A stretch of DNA of 64,000 nucleotides from DASRJG01 sp964647625 (lineage in GTDB: Bacteria; Acidobacteriota; Polarisedimenticolia; Polarisedimenticolales; DASRJG01), in the NCBI GenBank assembly GCA_964647625.1, contig CAZYHZ010000009.1:28442-92441 (forward strand), given 5' to 3'. The notes beneath the pieces were generated by a model that was not told where the DNA came from, did no database searches, and saw only the letters and a program-made list of their open reading frames with translations. The position numbers and the translations under genes are program-made. How positions within the stretch are numbered: position 1 is the stretch's first letter; each line of letters begins with the position of its first letter. Positions 42,827-52,253 of this stretch are shown piece after piece.

Positions 42827-44212
42827 CTACGAGGTTCGCTCCGAAGCCGAGAACGCCGTCGCCACGGCGTCCGCGACGAGTCCCGCATCGGCGAGGCACG
42901 CGTTGATCGCGATGCCGCGATACGAATTGCCCGCGAGGAACAGTCCCGGCATCGTGGTCAAGCGCTCGTCGATGGCCGCGAGGCGGCTCGCGTGTCCGAG
43001 CAGGTACTGCGGGATCGCTCGCGGATGACGGATGACCAGTGAGAAGCTCGGGTCGGCGGTGACGGCGCCCAGCGTTGTCAACGCGTGAACGGCCGTCGCG
43101 ATCAGCTGCTCGTCGGTCGTCTCGATCGCCTTCGGGTCGCGATCGCCCCCGATCATCACGGTCGCCAAGGTTTGTCCCGCGGGCGCACGGCCGAGAAAGA
43201 TGTTCGACGGAATGAGGACGCCGAGGAGCGATTCGTGCTCTCCGCGTGGGATCAGGAAGCCGAAGCCCTGAAGTTTCGACGCGTCCCGCTTCTCGAAGCC
43301 GAGGTGAACGACCGCGACGGACACCGTGTGGATGCCCGCGATCAAGCCGGATAACCGCTCGTCGAGGCCGCGGACCATCCCAGCCGCGGATGACGAAGGA
43401 CAGGCCAGGACGACCGCGCCCGCGTCGAACGTGGCTCCGTCGGCATGAACGTGAAATCCGCCGCCGGTCCGCCGCTCGATTTCCCGGACGCGCGTGCCGA
43501 GGCGGATGCGATCGCCCAGCTCCGATGCGATCGCCGCCGGAAGCTCCGACAGTCCTTCGGGGAACGACGTGAGGCGTCCGCCCGGTCCCGCTGCGCGAGC
43601 GGCCGACCCGCGCCGCGCGAACATTCCACGGACGAGCCCGCCATGGTCCCGCTCGAGCGCCGCGAGTTTCGGCAGCGCAGAGCGTAGCGACAGCGCGCGG
43701 CTGTCACCCGCCCAGATTCCCGTGATGAGCGCATCGACGAGGACGCTCGCCGCTTCCTCGCCGATCCGCCGGCGGGCGAAGGCGTAGACCGACTCGTCCG
43801 CGTCGTCACGCCGGGGTTGGACGAGCGGCTCGGCGAGGACGCGCAGGCGTCCGGAGACGGACAGTGCGTCGGACACGAGGAATCCCAGCGGCCCTTTCGG
43901 CAGCTCGCGCAGGCGGCCGCGGCGCACGATGAAGCGGCGCTCGGCGTCGACGCTCGCTCCGGTCAGGCGCGAGCCGAGACCGGCGCGGCGGCAGACGTCG
44001 AGCGTCGCCGGCGCGTCGTCCAGGAAACCGGTCGGCCCCCACTCGCACAGGAAGCCCGAGCGGCGCTCGCTGCGGATGTTCCCGCCCGCGCGCGGTGCGG
44101 CTTCGAGGACGACGATGCGCCCGTCTCCCAACCGCTCGCGGCGCGCCAGAAGCTCCGACGCGATCGAGAGCCCCGCGATCCCTCCACCGACGACGACCAC
44201 GTCCCCAGGCAT
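42827..44212 (-). CDS. hemY: Protoporphyrinogen oxidase (oxygen-dependent type)
   Basis: A 461-residue FAD enzyme of the amine-oxidase fold. VVVGGGIAGLSIASELL is the dinucleotide-binding motif, followed by VVLEAAPRAGGNIRSE. GPTGFLDDAP, VDALITGIWAGDSRALSLRS and the C-terminal LFLAGNSYRGIAINACLADA are family features of HemY. It oxidises protoporphyrinogen IX to protoporphyrin IX. hemE lies on the same strand 1 kb away, separated by a gene of opposite direction. Confidence 0.9.
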   Translation of the reverse strand: MPGDVVVVGGGIAGLSIASELLARRERLGDGRIVVLEAAPRAGGNIRSERRSGFLCEWGPTGFLDDAPATLDVCRRAGLGSRLTGASVDAERRFIVRRGRLRELPKGPLGFLVSDALSVSGRLRVLAEPLVQPRRDDADESVYAFARRRIGEEAASVLVDALITGIWAGDSRALSLRSALPKLAALERDHGGLVRGMFARRGSAARAAGPGGRLTSFPEGLSELPAAIASELGDRIRLGTRVREIERRTGGGFHVHADGATFDAGAVVLACPSSSAAGMVRGLDERLSGLIAGIHTVSVAVVHLGFEKRDASKLQGFGFLIPRGEHESLLGVLIPSNIFLGRAPAGQTLATVMIGGDRDPKAIETTDEQLIATAVHALTTLGAVTADPSFSLVIRHPRAIPQYLLGHASRLAAIDERLTTMPGLFLAGNSYRGIAINACLADAGLVADAVATAFSASERTS

Positions 44213-44265
44213 GGCGCTCCCCGAAAGGACCGGGGAGCTTAGCGCGTGCTAATCTCGCCCGCAGC

Positions 44266-45225
44266 ATGCGGAGGAATTTCAAGGATCTGTCCGCACCCGA
44301 GGTGCTGGCCCTGGCCATTTCCCTCGAAGAGGAAGACGCCAGGATCTTCCGCGAGTTCGCGCGCCTGCTCCGCCCGAATTTTCCCAAGGCCGCGGCGACG
44401 CTCGACGGCATGTGCGCGCAAGAGGACGCCCACCGGCATCGCTTGATTGACATGTTCCGCCGGAAGTTCGGCGAGGAGATCCCTCTCGTGCGCCGCCAGG
44501 ACGTGCGCGGGTTCGTGCGCCGCGACCCGGTGCAGTCGCTGCGCGTCCCCGGAGTCGATCACATCCGCCGGCGCGTGGCGCTCATGGAGCTCGAGACCGC
44601 CCGGTACTACGAGAAGGCCGCCGCGCAGGCGACCGACGCGGAGATGCGGCAGCTTCTCGGCGACCTCGCCGAAGAAGAACGCAAGCACGAGGAGACGTCG
44701 GCATCGTTCGACCCCGCGCACCTTTCGGCGAACGAACGGGAAGACGAAGCGCAGACCTCGCGGCGGCTGTTCCTCCTGCAGGTGGTTCAGCCGGGGCTCG
44801 CGGGGCTGATGGACGGGTCGGTGTCGACCTTGGCGCCTCTCTTCGCGGCGGCGTTCGCCACGCGCAACAGCTGGAACGCGTTCCTTGTCGGCGTGGCCGC
44901 GGCTGTCGGCGCGGGGATCAGCATGGGCTTCGCCGAGGCGCTCTCGGACGACGGGAGCCTGACCGGCCGCGGCCGTCCCTTGCTGCGCGGTCTGGTGTGC
45001 GGGCTGATGACCCTCGTCGGCGGGCTCGGGCACGCGCTGCCGTACCTGATCTCCAACTTCATCACGGCGACCGTCATCGCGACGATCATCGTGTTGTTCG
45101 AGCTCATCGGGATCGCATGGATCCGAAACCGCTACATGGACACGCCGTTTCTCGCGGCGGCGTTCCAGGTCGTGGTGGGCGGCGTTCTCGTGTTCCTGAG
45201 CGGGATCGCGATCGGCAGCGCGTAG
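44266..45225 (+). CDS. MbfA-like membrane-bound ferritin (rubrerythrin-VIT1 fusion)
   Basis: A 319-residue two-part protein. Residues 1-150 form a ferritin-like four-helix di-iron domain with repeated Glu and His ligands (SLEEEDARIFREFA, QEDAHRHRL, ELETARYYEKAA, EEERKHEE). Residues 165-319 are a VIT1/CCC1-type iron/manganese transporter domain with about five membrane helices (VQPGLAGLMDGSVSTLAPLFAAA, GISMGFAEALSDDG). This architecture is MbfA of alphaproteobacteria, an iron exporter that guards against iron and peroxide stress. It sits between hemY and hemE; its stop codon directly abuts the hemE stop. Confidence 0.87.
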   Translation: MRRNFKDLSAPEVLALAISLEEEDARIFREFARLLRPNFPKAAATLDGMCAQEDAHRHRLIDMFRRKFGEEIPLVRRQDVRGFVRRDPVQSLRVPGVDHIRRRVALMELETARYYEKAAAQATDAEMRQLLGDLAEEERKHEETSASFDPAHLSANEREDEAQTSRRLFLLQVVQPGLAGLMDGSVSTLAPLFAAAFATRNSWNAFLVGVAAAVGAGISMGFAEALSDDGSLTGRGRPLLRGLVCGLMTLVGGLGHALPYLISNFITATVIATIIVLFELIGIAWIRNRYMDTPFLAAAFQVVVGGVLVFLSGIAIGSA

Positions 45226-46278
45226 TCAGCGAACGCCGGCCCGCGTCCAGCTCTTCACGGTCTCGACGAACGCGACGGCGTTGTCGACGGGCGTCGACGG
45301 CAGGATCCCGTGGCCGAGGTTGGCGATGTAGCCGGACAGCGACGCGCCGTCCTCGAGCATCTCGAGCGTACGGGCGCGCACGGTGGCCGGGTCGGCGAGG
45401 AGGATGCACGGGTCGAGGTTGCCCTGGAGCCGCGGGGCTCCGCCGAGCCTCTTCGCGGCGCTCCCGAGCCCCGTTCTCCAATCGACGCCGATGACGTCGG
45501 CCCCGCAGCGGCCGACGGACTCGAGCGTCGCCGCGGAATCGAGTGCGAAGTAGATCGAGGGCGCGCCCTCCGCACGCGCGGCGTCGAGCACGCGCTTCAC
45601 GTAGGGGAGCGAGAACCCTTCGTAATCGGCCGCCGAGACGAGGCCGGCCCACGTGTCGAACACCTGCACGGCCTGCGCGCCCGCGCGGATTTGAGCCACG
45701 AGGTACGCGATCGTCGTCGCCGTCACCTTCTCGAGAAGCGCGTGCGCGGTTCCGGGATCGGCGTAGAGCATCCGCTTCCAGTGCTCGAAGCTGCGCGAGC
45801 CTTCGCCCTCGACGAGGTAAGCCGAAAGCGTGAACGGCGCCGCCGCGAATCCGATGAGCGGCACGCGCCCCGCGAGCTCGCGGCGGAGGATCCGGATGGT
45901 GTCGTAGACGAACGGGACCTCGGATTCGGGATCGGGCACCGCGAGCTTCGCGACGTCGCCGCCCGAGCGCACGGGCCGGTCGATGACGGGCCCCGGGTCG
46001 AAGGACACGCCCAAGCCCATCGCGGGGACCGGGACGAGAATGTCGGAGAACAGGATCGCGGCGTCGACGCCGAGGCGGTCGACCGGCTGGATCGTCACGA
46101 GGGCGGCCAGCTCGGGCGTGCGGCAGAGCGTCAGGAAGTCGACGTCCCGCCTGACTTGCCGGTACTCCGGGAGGTAGCGCCCGGCCTGTCGCATCAGCCA
46201 GACGGGCGGCCGCGGGACCGGCTCGCCCCGGCAGGCCCGCAGGAAAAGCTCGGAGGCCGAGCCGGCCGCGCTATTCAT
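45226..46278 (-). CDS. hemE: Uroporphyrinogen decarboxylase
   Basis: A 350-residue HemE of normal length. The substrate-binding N-terminal motif PPVWLMRQAGRYLPEYR is intact, as are FSDILVPVPAMG, GFAAAPFTLSAYLVEG and QVFDTWAG, and the end carries GNLDPCILL and NLGHGILPSTPVDN. It converts uroporphyrinogen III to coproporphyrinogen III. Its ATG at 46278 overlaps the end of the acyl-CoA dehydrogenase gene by 8 bases, so the two are in one transcript. Confidence 0.95.
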   Translation of the reverse strand: MNSAAGSASELFLRACRGEPVPRPPVWLMRQAGRYLPEYRQVRRDVDFLTLCRTPELAALVTIQPVDRLGVDAAILFSDILVPVPAMGLGVSFDPGPVIDRPVRSGGDVAKLAVPDPESEVPFVYDTIRILRRELAGRVPLIGFAAAPFTLSAYLVEGEGSRSFEHWKRMLYADPGTAHALLEKVTATTIAYLVAQIRAGAQAVQVFDTWAGLVSAADYEGFSLPYVKRVLDAARAEGAPSIYFALDSAATLESVGRCGADVIGVDWRTGLGSAAKRLGGAPRLQGNLDPCILLADPATVRARTLEMLEDGASLSGYIANLGHGILPSTPVDNAVAFVETVKSWTRAGVR

Positions 46279-47428
46279 CGAGGAGGGACTTCGCGATCGT
46301 CGAAAGCTGCATGAAGGACGTGCCTTCGTAGATCTTCCCGATCTTGACGTCGCGGTGGTATTTCTCGACGAGGTACTCCTTCGAGTAGCCGTTCCCGCCG
46401 AACACCTCGACCGCCATCGCGCAGATCCGCTCGGCGGCGTCGCTCGCGTACAGCTTCGCCATCGCGGCTTCGGTGACGAACGGAAGCGAGGCGTCGCGAA
46501 GCCGCGCCGCGTTGTAGACGAGGAGGCGCGCCGCGGCCAGGCGCGTCGCCCCGTCCGCGAGCTGGAACCGCATGGCCTGGAATTCCGAGAGCCGCTTTCC
46601 GAACTGCGCACGCTCCTTCGCGTAGCCGACCGCGGCGTCGAGCGCGGCTTGACCGACGCCGAGCATCTGCGCGCCGATCCCGATCCGTCCCTCGTTCAGG
46701 GTCTCGATCGCGATCTTGTATCCCTTGCCGACGGGTCCGAGGACGCGATCCTTGGGGATCCGGCAGTCCTCGAACAGGATCTCGCACGTCGAGCTCGCGC
46801 GGATGCCCAGCTTGTCCTCGCGCTTGCCGAGCGAAAAACCGGCATCGCCCTTCTCGACCATGAACGCCGTGATTCCCTTGTACCCGGCGGACGGATCGAC
46901 CGTCGCGAATACGAGAAAGATCCCTGCTTCCGCGGCGTTCGTGATCCAGAGCTTGTGCCCGTTGAGCACGTAGTCGCCGCCCTGCGGCAACGCGCGGCAT
47001 TGCATCGCGAAAGCGTCGGATCCCGATCCCGCCTCCGAGAGGCAGTACGACGACACGGTGTCGCTCGCGGCGCGCGTCAAGTAGCGGGTTTTCTGCTGCT
47101 CCGTCCCGTTGCGTCCGATCGCGTTGTTGACGAGCGTGTTCTGGACGTCGACCAGCACGCCGACGGCCGCGTCGGCCCGGGAGAGCTCTTCGACCGCGAG
47201 GCACGCCTGGAAAAACGTTCCTCCCGCACCGCCGTACGCCTCCGGCACGTCGATGCCCATGAGCCCCATCTCGAACAGCTTCGGCAAGATCGCAGGGTCG
47301 TAACGGCCCGCGACGTCCATCGCGCGCGCCAGCGGCGCGATCTCCGCCTGCGCGAAGTCATGCACGGAGTCGCGAAAGAGAGTCTCTTCCTCGGAGAGAA
47401 CGGTCAGCGGCGTCGTCACGCCGTGCAT
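46271..47428 (-). CDS. Acyl-CoA dehydrogenase (short/branched-chain type)
   Basis: A 385-residue FAD enzyme of typical length. CLSEAGSGSDA and WITNAAEAGIFLVFA bind FAD and substrate, and VFGGNGYSKEYLVEKYHRDVKI with the catalytic Glu368 in IYEGTSFMQL closes the active site, at the position used by short-chain and short/branched-chain enzymes. It introduces the 2,3 double bond in an acyl-CoA. It could serve amino-acid or fatty-acid breakdown. It heads a two-gene run with hemE. A degenerate TAGGGGACAG repeat lies 2 bases upstream of the start codon. Confidence 0.92.
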   Translation of the reverse strand: MHGVTTPLTVLSEEETLFRDSVHDFAQAEIAPLARAMDVAGRYDPAILPKLFEMGLMGIDVPEAYGGAGGTFFQACLAVEELSRADAAVGVLVDVQNTLVNNAIGRNGTEQQKTRYLTRAASDTVSSYCLSEAGSGSDAFAMQCRALPQGGDYVLNGHKLWITNAAEAGIFLVFATVDPSAGYKGITAFMVEKGDAGFSLGKREDKLGIRASSTCEILFEDCRIPKDRVLGPVGKGYKIAIETLNEGRIGIGAQMLGVGQAALDAAVGYAKERAQFGKRLSEFQAMRFQLADGATRLAAARLLVYNAARLRDASLPFVTEAAMAKLYASDAAERICAMAVEVFGGNGYSKEYLVEKYHRDVKIGKIYEGTSFMQLSTIAKSLLDE

Positions 47429-47430
47429 GA

Positions 47431-47446
47431 TAGGGGACAGGCCCCC
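47431..47446. repeat. Degenerate GGGGACAG palindrome
   Basis: TAGGGGACAGGCCCCC differs at one central base and its end from the TAGGGGACAGTCCCC element at 17703, 56413 and 60080. It directly precedes the acyl-CoA dehydrogenase start and adjoins a GACTCTC repeat. Confidence 0.5.
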
Positions 47447-47451
47447 AGAGC

Positions 47452-47515
47452 GTCGAGGGTCGAGAGTCGAGAGTCCGGAACCCCTCTCGACTCTTAACTC
47501 TCGACTCTCGACTCT
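47452..47515. repeat. GACTCTC heptamer inverted repeat
   Basis: Left arm 47452-47474 (GTCGAGGGTCGAGAGTCGAG and on) and right arm 47485-47515 (CTCGACTCTTAACTCTCGAC and on) are near reverse complements around a short loop. Third copy of the family seen at 3195 and 17927. It lies between the secreted repeat protein's stop and the acyl-CoA dehydrogenase start, where a terminator would be useful. Confidence 0.65.
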
Positions 47516-47521
47516 TGCCTC

Positions 47522-50500
47522 TTACGGAAGCGTGATCGTCGTCACCGCCTCGCCGCCTTCGGTGAGGCTGACCGATTGGGACGCATGCCGGGCCTGTGAC
47601 GTCGCCGTCAGCTCGTAGCCGCCGGGCGCGAGAGCCGAAACGGTCGTCACGCCGTCGCGCCCCGTGGCGGGCGTGCGTCCACCGAACCGCATGAAATCGG
47701 CGCCGAGAAAACCGGGGACGGCGCGGCACGACACCGACGCACCCTCCACCGCGTTGCCGTGGGAGTCGATGACGCTCACCCGCACGCGGCCCGGCCGCGG
47801 AGCGCGCACCGGGACGTCGCTGACGTCTTCGGGCTGAACGGAGACCGCTCGGGCGGGGGGATACCCGTCAGCGATCGCGGTGATGTCGATCGGCCCTTCC
47901 GCGGGGGCTGTGATGACGAACGCGCCGTTGACGTCGGACATGGCTCGCAGGTCGTCGCCGGCCGTCGAGGTCCCGCTCGGAGCGGTCAGGACCATGGCGC
48001 TCGCGATGCCGTTGCCGCCGGCATCGAGCACGTGTCCGCGCACGGTCCGGCCCGGCTCGAGATTGATGTCGACCGTCTGGACGTCGCTGTCGTTCGCGAT
48101 CGTCACCGGCGGAACCGTGGGGATCCGGTAGCCGCTGGCCGTCACGGAGATCGAGTACGTCCCCGCGGTCAGGCCATCGAGCGAAAACGAGCCGTCGGGC
48201 TCGGACTGGCCGAGCAATCCGCCGCCGCCGTGACCGCCGTTCGCGGAGTTGGCCCCGCTCGGCGTGGCGCTGATCATCGCGCCCGAAACGGGCTTACCGT
48301 CTTGGTTGACGACCTTGCCGTTGATCCCCGCCGACCGCAGCGTGACGTCCACGACCGGGTTCGGTTGATCGGGAACCTGCACCGCGACGCCCGCCTGCCG
48401 TCCCATGAACATGCCCCCGGTCGACACGACGACCCGGTAGGCGCCCGCCGTGTCGAGCCCGATCTGGTAATGGCCGTCGGCGTCGCTGCGCGATTGCTTG
48501 AGATCCACGGACGCGCTCTCGCCGTCGCCGGTGAACAGCAGCATGGCGTTCGGGACCGGCTGTCCGCCTTTGAGCACGCGACCGGTGACGGTGATCTTCG
48601 AGGCCTCGTCGATGTCGTAGTTGGTCGTCTCGCCTTCCTGGACCGTGACCTGCTTCATGCCGCCGAACAGCATGACCGCGCCGCCCTGGGGAGCCTTGAT
48701 CACGATGTAGTCGCCGGGGGTGATCTTCTCGAAGGTGTACCGCCCGTCCGGGCCCGTGGTCGCCGTTTGGGGGCCGCCGCCTCCGCCCATCTTGGTGAGC
48801 AGCACTCCGGCATTCGGCAACGGAACTTTCTGCGCGTCGCGCACGAGCCCCGTGATCGTTCCCCCGCGCGACAGCTTGATGACGAAGTCGTCCGTGTCCG
48901 CATCGGCGCTGATGTCGACGCGTCCCGAATTCGGCGAGTACTCCGGCTGCGAGGCATCGATCGCGTACGTGCGCGCCTCGAGCCCCGCGATCTCGAAGTG
49001 ACCGTCGAGGGTCGAGATCGCGGCGCCCTGAGACTGATCGGCGCCGCCCATCCGCATCGTGAAGCCCTGCGGCTGGGAAACCACGATCGTCGCGCCGGCG
49101 ATGGGCGCGTCGTCCTTCGAGGCGACCACGCGGCCGCGCAGGGCGCGCCCGTCCTCGACCGTCAGCGTGCCGACGTCGGTGACCTGCTCGGAGACGACTT
49201 TCAGTCCGGTCTTCCGGGCCGGCGCCTTGCCGTCGACCTTCGCGGTGATCGTGACGGTTCCCGGATTGACGTTGTCGAGCCGGAAGTTACCCGACGGATC
49301 GGTGAACACCTGGTCGTCGTCGGGACGGCTGCTGATCATGACGCGGAATCCGGGGCGCTCCTGATTCTCCTTCGCCTCCGGAAACGCCTGCACGCGAAAC
49401 GCCGGGGGAGCGGCCGCCCCGCGCAGCAGGACTTTGCCGACGATGCTCCCCGTCTTTTCGAGGGAGAAATCGACGTCCGTGTCGCCGGGGGTGGCGCCTT
49501 CACGGCTGGCTTCGGCGAACCCGGTCGCGCGGACCGAAAGGTTCCGGACCGGAGAATCGCCGAGGCCCGAGATTCGATAGCGGCCGTCGGCACCGGAGCG
49601 CGCTTCGCGCGAGAGGCGGAAGTCGGCATCCATCGACATTCCGAAGATCGTCGCGCCTTCGACCGGCTGGCCGGTGGCGTCGGTGATGCGGCCGGAGACG
49701 CTCTTCGATTCCTTGACGCGCAGCGTTCCGAGGTCGACCGTCTCGCCGCTCTTGAGCCTCAGCCCTTCCTTGGTGACGTCGGAGAAATCGGCCGGCTGGA
49801 GCGTGAGATCGAACGTGCCGGAATCCAGCCCCTTCACGAGGAACTTGCCGTCGCCCTGCGCGACGATCTTGTCGCGATCGACGTCGCCGGCGCCGATCGC
49901 GAAACCGCGCCGCCGTCCGCCGGTCGCGCCGCCCTGCGTTTGGAGCCTCACGTCGACGTCCTTTACCGGAACGTCCTTCGCGGTGACGAGCCGGAAGGTC
50001 AAGGACGCCGCCGCATCGAGCTTCATCTCGAGGTCGCCGCGCTCGGTGCCGGCTTCGATCGGGATCGGGCCTTCTTCGTGGGAGCCGAAGCCCTCCTTCG
50101 TCGCGCGGACCGTGTACTTGTTCCCCGCGAGGACGCCGTCGAACGTGAACTTGCCGTCGGCGTCGGAGCGCTTGGCCTCCCGGCTGTCCTTCAGGAGCTT
50201 GAGCAGGCTGCCGTCGGAGCCCGACGCCGTGACGATCGCGTCGGCCACGGCCTTGCCGTCCGGCCCGACGACTCGTCCGGCGATGCGCCCCCCGGGCTGA
50301 AGGTAGAGGGTGTTCGCCTCGGGCTTGCGCTCTTCGCCGGGGGCGAGCGGCGCGGCGACGACGCGGTCGAGCGTCGCTCGCGCCTTGGCCGGTGCGATCG
50401 CATCGACGATGACGACGCCTTGGGCGCAATCCTTGATCAGGAACGTGCCGTCCTCGCCGCTCTGGACCGTGTGCGCGGCGTCTTTCCCGAAGCGAGCGGC

Positions 50501-50998
50501 ATCTCGCTCGATCGCGGAGACGCCGGCCCCGGCGATCGGCCGCTGCGACAGGAGGTCGATGACGCGGCCGGCGACGGAAACTCCAGGCTTCAGGCGCAGG
50601 TTCAGCGCGGCGCCCGCCGGCACGTCGGAGGCGAGCGCCGGGGCGAGGCCGGGGGATTCCACGCGGACCACCATCGACCCCCCTCCTGCGACCTCGATCT
50701 TGAAAGCTCCCGCCGCATCGGTCTTGCCGGTGACCGCCTTGGGGACGTCGGGAACACGCATTCCTCGGATGCTGCCGTCGGCCTTCGGTGGCATCGGAAT
50801 GATCCGCACGATCGCGCCGGCGATCGGCTTCGCATCGGTCCCGACGACGGTCCCGGAGATCGTTTTGGCCGGAGCGGCTTTCGCCGCGGCGGCCGGCGCG
50901 GGCTTGGCGGGCGGCGCCGCTTTGGCATCCGCGGCGTGGGCCGCGAGAGCGAGGGGGAGCGAGAGCATGATCGCGAGCGTCAGCGAGCCGGATCGCAT
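47522..50998 (-). CDS. Large secreted carboxypeptidase-regulatory-like repeat protein
   Basis: A 1158-residue exported protein. The ATG at 50998 follows GAGGAGG and gives a signal peptide ending near LAAHAADA; the longer frame upstream is the antisense of other sequence. After an Ala/Pro-rich linker the protein consists of about a dozen beta-sandwich repeats of the carboxypeptidase-regulatory/SpaA type, each with a G-x-V-x-D/A-x-x-G-x-P-I-x-G-A core (ISGTVVGTDAKPIAGAIV, VSGRITDATGQPVEGATI, INGKVVNQDGKPVSGAMI). Calcium-rich or enzymatic motifs were not seen. It is likely a periplasmic or outer-surface scaffold. It follows the 51033-52214 gene on the same strand with 34 bases between. Confidence 0.83.
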   Translation of the reverse strand: MRSGSLTLAIMLSLPLALAAHAADAKAAPPAKPAPAAAAKAAPAKTISGTVVGTDAKPIAGAIVRIIPMPPKADGSIRGMRVPDVPKAVTGKTDAAGAFKIEVAGGGSMVVRVESPGLAPALASDVPAGAALNLRLKPGVSVAGRVIDLLSQRPIAGAGVSAIERDAARFGKDAAHTVQSGEDGTFLIKDCAQGVVIVDAIAPAKARATLDRVVAAPLAPGEERKPEANTLYLQPGGRIAGRVVGPDGKAVADAIVTASGSDGSLLKLLKDSREAKRSDADGKFTFDGVLAGNKYTVRATKEGFGSHEEGPIPIEAGTERGDLEMKLDAAASLTFRLVTAKDVPVKDVDVRLQTQGGATGGRRRGFAIGAGDVDRDKIVAQGDGKFLVKGLDSGTFDLTLQPADFSDVTKEGLRLKSGETVDLGTLRVKESKSVSGRITDATGQPVEGATIFGMSMDADFRLSREARSGADGRYRISGLGDSPVRNLSVRATGFAEASREGATPGDTDVDFSLEKTGSIVGKVLLRGAAAPPAFRVQAFPEAKENQERPGFRVMISSRPDDDQVFTDPSGNFRLDNVNPGTVTITAKVDGKAPARKTGLKVVSEQVTDVGTLTVEDGRALRGRVVASKDDAPIAGATIVVSQPQGFTMRMGGADQSQGAAISTLDGHFEIAGLEARTYAIDASQPEYSPNSGRVDISADADTDDFVIKLSRGGTITGLVRDAQKVPLPNAGVLLTKMGGGGGPQTATTGPDGRYTFEKITPGDYIVIKAPQGGAVMLFGGMKQVTVQEGETTNYDIDEASKITVTGRVLKGGQPVPNAMLLFTGDGESASVDLKQSRSDADGHYQIGLDTAGAYRVVVSTGGMFMGRQAGVAVQVPDQPNPVVDVTLRSAGINGKVVNQDGKPVSGAMISATPSGANSANGGHGGGGLLGQSEPDGSFSLDGLTAGTYSISVTASGYRIPTVPPVTIANDSDVQTVDINLEPGRTVRGHVLDAGGNGIASAMVLTAPSGTSTAGDDLRAMSDVNGAFVITAPAEGPIDITAIADGYPPARAVSVQPEDVSDVPVRAPRPGRVRVSVIDSHGNAVEGASVSCRAVPGFLGADFMRFGGRTPATGRDGVTTVSALAPGGYELTATSQARHASQSVSLTEGGEAVTTITLP

Positions 50999-51032
50999 AC
51001 CGGGACACCTCCTCATGAAGGTCGATGCCGTC

Positions 51033-52214
51033 TTATACGCCCGGGGACGGCGGATGGTCGACGGCGAGCGCCTCCCCGCCGTAGATCGACGAAGGGAACA
51101 AGATCGGCAGCAGCTCGTGCAAGAACTGCCGGCGCTTGTAGGCCGAGTGGCTGGCGAATTGGGTGTCGTACAGGGTCCCGAGATACGCCTCGAGCGGAAA
51201 GATCTGAACTTCGACGGAAAAGAGGTACGGGACATCGGACGACGGGTCGTCCATCAGGATGTCGATGATCTCCTTCAAGACGGCGAATCCGCTGGACGAT
51301 TGCGGATCCAGCCGCGCGCGGTCCCGCCCGCCGATCAGCGTGTCGACCCGGTCGCGGCATCGGAGCGGCCCGCCGAACGCGTCGATCAACCGGCGCTCGA
51401 GCGCGTAGGCCTGCCGCCGGTCTCCCACGATGAACATCGCCCCGAGTAGGTCCTGCACCATCCGCGGGTCGGGGATCGCGCGGCGGATCATCTTGGAGAG
51501 GATCGAGCCGCTGTAGCGTCCGAGGCCGGGCCAGCGCGGGGCCTCGGAGATCCGGATCCAGCCCTCGTCGGCACGTCGATCCTTTTCGGGATCCGCTTCC
51601 CGCTTGAAGCGGCTGCGGTAATGAAAGACGTCGACCGCCGGATCGTGCCCGGAGGCGGCGATGCGCCGAGGACGGAAGCGGAAGGTCCGCTCGTCGACCC
51701 GGACCTCGACTTCGTCCTCGCTCCTCGCCTCGCGCAACAGCTCGTCCTTGACGATCTGCTCGAATCGGGCCCGGTGCTTGGGGCCGTCGCGCACGGACCG
51801 GGAATGATCGATGTCGAACAGCAGCTTCGCCAGGTAGAGCTTCCGCTGCGCTTCGTAGCGCACCCGCGTGAACGGGCCGTCGAACGTCAGCTTGAGAAGA
51901 TCGCGGATCGTGCTCGCGCCCCGCGTCTCCGGGAGCGGCGCCAGGTGCCGCGCCACCGACTCCGGGACGAGGCGCAAGAGATCGTTGAGGTACGCGTCGG
52001 CGTCGTGGAAGTACGGCACGAGATCGACGGCCGCCGACGGCCGCCGTCCCTGCGGGATCGCGTAGCCGCGGATGACGCGATCGAACGCCGACCCCTCGTT
52101 CGTCATGCGGTGGTAGGTACGAACCCACTGACGTGCGAGGGCAGGGTGCCGGCTCGGAAGGCGTGGATCGAGAAGCGGATGCGCGTCGTAGGCGGCCGCG
52201 AGCCCGGCGCTCAT
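51033..52214 (-). CDS. Uncharacterised protein with possible RelA/SpoT-like nucleotidyltransferase region
   Basis: A 393-residue cytoplasmic protein; ATG at 52214. I do not recognise a named family. The C-terminal half has a suggestive order of motifs. RMVQDLLGAMFIVGDRRQAYALERRL resembles the RelA/SpoT strand D-x-x-G-x-R-h-I, although the arginine is replaced. SSSGFAVLKEI sits where G-Y-x-S-L-H is expected, VEVQIFPLEAYL fits E-x-Q-I-R-T, and SHSAYKRR fits A-H-W-x-Y-K. Several catalytic residues differ, so (p)ppGpp synthesis is doubtful. The N-terminal half is helical and charged, with an LVPYFHDADAYLND segment. The start is 39 bases from the divergent tpx. Confidence 0.7.
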   Translation of the reverse strand: MSAGLAAAYDAHPLLDPRLPSRHPALARQWVRTYHRMTNEGSAFDRVIRGYAIPQGRRPSAAVDLVPYFHDADAYLNDLLRLVPESVARHLAPLPETRGASTIRDLLKLTFDGPFTRVRYEAQRKLYLAKLLFDIDHSRSVRDGPKHRARFEQIVKDELLREARSEDEVEVRVDERTFRFRPRRIAASGHDPAVDVFHYRSRFKREADPEKDRRADEGWIRISEAPRWPGLGRYSGSILSKMIRRAIPDPRMVQDLLGAMFIVGDRRQAYALERRLIDAFGGPLRCRDRVDTLIGGRDRARLDPQSSSGFAVLKEIIDILMDDPSSDVPYLFSVEVQIFPLEAYLGTLYDTQFASHSAYKRRQFLHELLPILFPSSIYGGEALAVDHPPSPGV

Positions 52215-52253
52215 GCACCATGCTAACCTGCGCCGCCCGATTCGGAGAGCGTG

